Below, piece by piece: positions 13,692 to 16,517 of a stretch of 16,517 bases of DNA. Source of the stretch: DASTGO01 sp035719045 (lineage in GTDB: Bacteria; Actinomycetota; Actinomycetes; Actinomycetales; Kineosporiaceae); the NCBI GenBank assembly GCA_035719045.1, contig DASTGO010000550.1:1-16517 (forward strand). The letters are read 5' to 3'. The translations under genes were made by a program, and so were the position numbers. Each line of letters begins with the position of its first letter. Within the stretch, counting starts at the first letter, position 1. The notes below the pieces were generated by a model. It ran no database searches. It was not told the DNA's origin and worked only from the letters and a program-made list of their open reading frames with translations.

Positions 13692-13705
13692 CTCCTATAT
13701 AGGAG
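13692..13705. promoter_or_regulatory. operator O2, probable GntR repressor site
   Basis: CTCCTATATAGGAG is a perfect 14-bp palindrome, unusually AT-rich at its centre for this genome. It shares TCCTnTAnAGGA with O1, centred 55 bp away, about five helical turns. A further inverted repeat, GAGGAC-ATAAG-GTCCTC (13708-13724), follows in the leader. Confidence 0.6.
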
Positions 13706-13748
13706 TGGAGGACATAAGGTCCTCGGATCTGAGGTTCAGGAGGAGCTC

Positions 13749-14177
13749 GTGGCTCTGCAGGGCGGATACCGGTTCGCGGTGTCGATGGCGGATGTGTTCC
13801 CGCATGGCTTCTACGCGATGGGCGTGGAGCAGGCGATGGACTACGACGAGAAGACCGGGCGGCGGACGGCCAGCCGCGACAAGCAGGCGGATGGTCAGTT
13901 CGTGTGGACGGTGACGGGGATCGACCGTGACCCCGAGGCCCGGGAGAAGCAGGTGAAGGTGAAGGTCACGGCGCCGGTTCAGCCGGTGCTGCCGGGGGAG
14001 ATCATGCCTGGCTCGGGTCTGCACGCGGTGGAGTTCACCGGGCTGACGATCACCCCGTACGTGAACGAGGGCCGGGGCCGGGCGCGGTTGGCGTACTCGA
14101 TCCGGGCGGCCGGGGTGGTGGCGCAGGGGAAGGCCCCGACTGGTCGGCAGGCCCCGCCCCCGGGCGACAAGGGCTGA
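13749..14177 (+). CDS. pra: Pra-like activator of element replication, integration and excision
   Basis: A 142-aa protein resembling the family named plasmid replication, integration and excision activator, from Pra of pSAM2. Family features I recognise: the start MALQGGYRFAV, the block VFPHGFYAMG, a middle FVWTVTGIDRDPEAREKQ followed by VKVKVTAPVQPVLPG, and VEFTGLTITPYV then GRARLAYSIRA. In pSAM2 Pra switches on rep-xis-int expression when KorSA repression is lifted. The GTG at 13749 is set by AGGAGGAG about five nt upstream. It is transcribed from the promoter at 13651 and followed by two hairpins, so it is probably a single-gene transcript. The Gly/Pro-rich tail (PTGRQAPPPG) is presumably disordered. 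Confidence 0.82.
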   Translation: MALQGGYRFAVSMADVFPHGFYAMGVEQAMDYDEKTGRRTASRDKQADGQFVWTVTGIDRDPEAREKQVKVKVTAPVQPVLPGEIMPGSGLHAVEFTGLTITPYVNEGRGRARLAYSIRAAGVVAQGKAPTGRQAPPPGDKG

Positions 14178-14206
14178 CCCTCGCCTCGCTCCCTGCTGAT
14201 GACGTG

Positions 14207-14260
14207 ACCCCTCCGATCTGAGGGGTGGCCCCCGACCTGGCTGCAACCGGGTCGGGGGCC
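14207..14260 (+). terminator. tandem hairpins after the Pra-like gene
   Basis: First hairpin: ACCCCTC (14207-14213) with GAGGGGT (14220-14226). Second and stronger: GGCCCCCGACC (14227-14237) with GGTCGGGGGCC (14250-14260), a perfect 11-bp stem with a 12-nt loop. They fill most of the 124-nt gap before the transfer genes. Confidence 0.65.
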
Positions 14261-14301
14261 CTCGCACCACGACGAACCCCCATCTCAAGGAAGGCCACGC
14301 G

Positions 14302-14706
14302 ATGCGTGCCAAGGCTACGCCGCGCCCGGGAACGGGCCGCGAGAAGAAGTGCCGGACCTGCCGGGCCTCGTTCCCGGCCGGTCAGATCGTGAACGGGCAG
14401 TGCCCGAACTGCTCGGGGCTGGTCCCGCTGCCGCTACGCGGTGAGGGCGGCCGGTTCCTGCCCGGACTGACCCCGGCCCGGACCGGGCGCCGGAACCGGG
14501 CCGCCGTCCTGCTCCTGCTGCTGGTGCTGCCGCTGCTGGTCCTGGCGGACTGCGAGGGTCCGGACTTCCCCGACGGGCTGCTCCCGCCGGGGATCTCCCT
14601 GACCGACGCCTCGCCCCTGGTCGCCCTGGTCCTGGTCGTCGCGGCCGTGGCCTGGCTGCGACGCCCCGCCAGCCGTACTCGGGTGTCGCTGGCTGGTGCG
14701 CGGTGA
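14302..14706 (+). CDS. zinc-ribbon membrane protein in the transfer operon
   Basis: A 134-aa protein with a four-cysteine zinc ribbon near the N-terminus (C17-x2-C20 in KKCRTC and C34-x2-C37 in GQCPNC), a basic linker, then two membrane helices (about 67-82, rich in leucine, and 104-119). The ribbon would lie in the cytosol. Small membrane proteins beside tra genes in actinomycete elements often act in plasmid spreading (Spd); that role is possible but unproven here. AAGGAAGG (14287-14294) lies 7 nt before the ATG. Its stop overlaps the next start in GTGA, the beginning of a tightly coupled three-gene transcript with the translocase. Confidence 0.78.
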   Translation: MRAKATPRPGTGREKKCRTCRASFPAGQIVNGQCPNCSGLVPLPLRGEGGRFLPGLTPARTGRRNRAAVLLLLLVLPLLVLADCEGPDFPDGLLPPGISLTDASPLVALVLVVAAVAWLRRPASRTRVSLAGAR

Positions 14707-15005
14707 CGGCGGCTGCCGGGTTCGGGGTCGCAGACCTGGCCGAACTGCTGGGCCGGGTGCCGGACCCGGAACCGGTCGGGACGGTCATCGCCCGCATGCA
14801 GCAGGTGGCCGGGGGCCTGGACCGGTTCGCCGACGCCTGCGGGGACGCCTCGCTCATCCATGACGCCCGGGTCCTGGCCACAGCTGCCCGCCGCGCGGGC
14901 CGGGACTTCACCACCGCCCTCACCCGGCTCGGGAGGGCCGAAACCACCACGGACACAACGGATTGCGCGGTCATGGCCGCGACGGCTTCGGGGAGGCTGG
15001 CGTGA
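14703..15005 (+). CDS. 100-aa hypothetical protein between zinc-ribbon and translocase genes
   Basis: A mostly helical, soluble 100-aa protein: VADLAELLGRVPDPEP, VIARMQQVAGGLDRFADACG, then VLATAARRAGRDFTTALTRL. No family recognised. Both ends overlap neighbours by four bases (GTGA at 14703 and at 15002), so its translation is coupled to the zinc-ribbon protein before it and to the translocase after it. That position suggests an accessory role in DNA transfer. The helical segments with regular leucines could mediate protein contacts. Confidence 0.75.
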   Translation: MTAAAGFGVADLAELLGRVPDPEPVGTVIARMQQVAGGLDRFADACGDASLIHDARVLATAARRAGRDFTTALTRLGRAETTTDTTDCAVMAATASGRLA

Positions 15006-16517
15006 AGGTGCACAGGGTGAACGGGGTCCAGGTCGCGGACCTGGTCGGTGCCGGGCTGGTGACCAAGGAACGGGCGGTGCTCCCGCTGAAGGTGACCGTG
15101 CCGTTCTACGCGGCCCGGTGGGTGGTCCGTCAGCTTCTCCGCCTGGTCCGGCTGCTGGTGCGGGTGTGGCCGGTGTCGGTGCCGGTGCTGGCCGGACTGG
15201 CCCTGTGGCTGCGGTTCGGCTGGTTGGGGCCGGTCGGCCTGGTCGCCGGACTGGTCGCCGTCGCGTGGGTGTGGCGGGAGTCCTCCCCGGTCACCTTCGA
15301 CGCCTGGGTGATCCGCCGGGGCCGGGGCGCGCTGCGGGGTGTCCGCCTGTACCGGCGCCTGTGGTGGGCGGCCATGGACGGCACGGGCCTGTCCCGGCAG
15401 ACGGCCTCGGCGGTGTACGTCCCGAAGGTCACCCGGATCACCTCGACCCGCTGGGTCGACACGGTGTCGGTGCGGCTGCTGCACGGGCAGACCCCCGCCG
15501 ACTTGCAGGACCAGGCCGAGGGCCTGCGGCACGTGTTCGGCGCCTACCGGGCCACCGTCCGCGAGATCGCCCCCGGGCGGGTCGAGGTCCGCTTCTACGC
15601 CCGTGACCCGCTCACGGCCCCGGTGCTGCCGCTGGCGGCCGATCCGGTGGTGAACCTGGCGGCGTTGCCGGTCGGGCGCACCGAGGAAGGCATGACCTAC
15701 CGGCTGTCCCTGTACGGCACGCACCTGCTGATCGCGGGCGCGACCGGGGCCGGGAAGTCCTCCCCGGTCTGGTCCATCTGCTCCGCGCTGGTCCCGGGCA
15801 TCCGGGCCGGACTGGTCACCGTCACCGGCCTGGACCCCAAGGGCGGCATGGAGCTGTACCCGGCCCGGGACCTGTTCACCCACTACGCCGACGAGTCCGG
15901 CGAACAGATGGTCACCTGCCTGGAAGCGGCCGTAGACCGGATGCTCGCCCGCAGGGACCGGCTCAAGGCCGAAGGCAAGCGGGTCTTCGTGCCCTCCCCG
16001 GGGGACCCGTTCGAGGTCATCGTCATCGACGAACTGGCGTTCCTGACCGCCTACCTGACCGACAAGGGCCTGCGGGAACGGGTCAAGGCTGCCCTGTCCC
16101 TGCTGCTGTCCCAGGGCCGGGCACCCGGGTTCGCCGTGGTCGCCGCACTGCAGGACCCCCGCAAGGAGGTCCTGTCCTTCCGGAACCTGTTCCCCACCCG
16201 GATCGCCCTGCGCCTGGCCGAGGACTCCGAGGTCGACATGGTCCTCGGCGACGGCGCCCTGGACAACGGCGCACGCTGCCACGAGATCCCCCACACCCTG
16301 CCCGGCGTCGGGTACGTCCGCCTCGACGGCGTCCCGGAGCCGACCCGGGTCCGGTTCTGCTGGTTCACCGACCCCGACGTCACCGCCATGGCCGCCCAGC
16401 TCACCCGCCCGGCCGCCCCGCAAAGCCCCGCGCTGGGGATCGACCTGCGTGAGCCGATCACGATCCAGGTCACCGGCCCCACCCCGCGACAGATCGTCCG
16501 GCCGCGTCAGCGGACCG
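15002..16517 (+). CDS. FtsK/SpoIIIE-type DNA translocase, conjugation protein (TraB/TraSA role), 3' end beyond window
   Basis: An open frame of 505 codons running off the window. Residues about 55-70 and 74-91 are two membrane helices; a region before the motor contains VRFYARDPL; the motor has Walker A GATGAGKSS (246-254, K252) and Walker B VIVIDELAF (D343, E344), then LSQGRAPGFAVVAALQDPRK and FPTRIALRL, which are typical of the FtsK/SpoIIIE domain. In actinomycete elements such a membrane-bound hexamer pumps double-stranded DNA between hyphae (TraB, TraSA). GTG at 15002 overlaps the previous stop in GTGA. The C-terminus, including any DNA-recognition winged helix, is not in the window. Confidence 0.92.
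   Translation, partial: MKVHRVNGVQVADLVGAGLVTKERAVLPLKVTVPFYAARWVVRQLLRLVRLLVRVWPVSVPVLAGLALWLRFGWLGPVGLVAGLVAVAWVWRESSPVTFDAWVIRRGRGALRGVRLYRRLWWAAMDGTGLSRQTASAVYVPKVTRITSTRWVDTVSVRLLHGQTPADLQDQAEGLRHVFGAYRATVREIAPGRVEVRFYARDPLTAPVLPLAADPVVNLAALPVGRTEEGMTYRLSLYGTHLLIAGATGAGKSSPVWSICSALVPGIRAGLVTVTGLDPKGGMELYPARDLFTHYADESGEQMVTCLEAAVDRMLARRDRLKAEGKRVFVPSPGDPFEVIVIDELAFLTAYLTDKGLRERVKAALSLLLSQGRAPGFAVVAALQDPRKEVLSFRNLFPTRIALRLAEDSEVDMVLGDGALDNGARCHEIPHTLPGVGYVRLDGVPEPTRVRFCWFTDPDVTAMAAQLTRPAAPQSPALGIDLREPITIQVTGPTPRQIVRPRQRT

Larger units (their letters stand above)
9037..16517. mobile_element. left part of an actinomycete integrative and conjugative element (AICE, pSAM2-like)
   Basis: Bounded on the left by the tRNA-Gly scar and open at the right edge. 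Content supporting an AICE: a KorSA-like GntR repressor, a divergent Pra-like activator, coupled small membrane/zinc-ribbon genes and an FtsK/SpoIIIE-type translocase of the kind that moves double-stranded DNA in actinomycete conjugation. No relaxase or type IV secretion gene is seen, as expected for this class. Integrase, excisionase and replication initiator are not in the window. The nearest well-studied relative in layout is pSAM2 of Streptomyces ambofaciens (korSA, pra, traSA). Confidence 0.85.

Noticed and set aside
14315..16423. Minus-strand open frame of 702 codons over the transfer operon
   Set aside because: Shadow of the translocase and its coupled neighbours; Gly/Gln/Asp/His-rich translation without motifs.
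1..16517. CRISPR array, insertion sequence or transposase
   Set aside because: No regularly spaced repeat series, no terminal inverted repeats with a transposase, and no DDE or serine recombinase motif seen.

Overview
The window comes from a very GC-rich actinobacterium. GC sits in third codon positions throughout, GTG starts are common, several starts look leaderless (a TAnnnT-like box 5-7 nt before GTG), and families typical of actinomycetes are present: a 6C-type small RNA, a GAF/winged-helix regulator beside an aldehyde dehydrogenase, and a pSAM2-like integrated element. Genus cannot be fixed from the sequence.

Positions 1 to about 8990 are chromosomal. In order: a cysteine-free HesB/IscA-like protein (minus), an EamA/DMT transporter (plus), a class C beta-lactamase-type serine hydrolase (minus), an AldB/ExaC-type aldehyde dehydrogenase (minus) with its presumed GAF-domain activator directly upstream (minus), a SAM-dependent methyltransferase (plus, divergent from the activator), a small hypothetical membrane protein (minus), a gene-poor stretch holding a candidate 6C small RNA (minus), and a three-helix membrane protein (minus). 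The dehydrogenase promoter carries two exact CTGCAAC heptamers 11 bp apart, a good candidate site for the neighbouring activator.

At 8991-9036 lies the 3' half of a tRNA-Gly (anticodon CCC), cut in the anticodon loop and followed by the tRNA's own terminator. I read this as the attachment-site scar of an actinomycete integrative and conjugative element (AICE) that fills the rest of the window and runs off its right end. The intact tRNA-Gly, integrase, excisionase and Rep are expected beyond 16517.

The element has two parts. The left part (9037-12094) is accessory: a minus-strand set of three small genes (zinc-ribbon-like, sigma-r4-like HTH, 52-aa peptide); a divergent 83-aa protein separated from them by a region with a long imperfect inverted repeat; a PH-domain membrane protein; a stand-alone UTRA-domain protein coupled to a 57-aa gene; and an XRE repressor. 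The right part (12107-16517) is the conserved control and transfer module: a KorSA-like GntR repressor coupled to a 2H phosphoesterase, a divergent Pra-like activator, and a polycistron of a zinc-ribbon membrane protein, a 100-aa protein and an FtsK/SpoIIIE-type DNA translocase (TraB/TraSA role), cut by the window end. Two palindromes sharing TCCTnTAnAGGA lie in the repressor/activator intergenic region and probably are the repressor's operators.

The least described parts are the free UTRA protein that resembles the C-terminus of the element's own GntR repressor, the 2H phosphoesterase locked to that repressor by a stop/start overlap, and the inverted-repeat region at 10010-10139.
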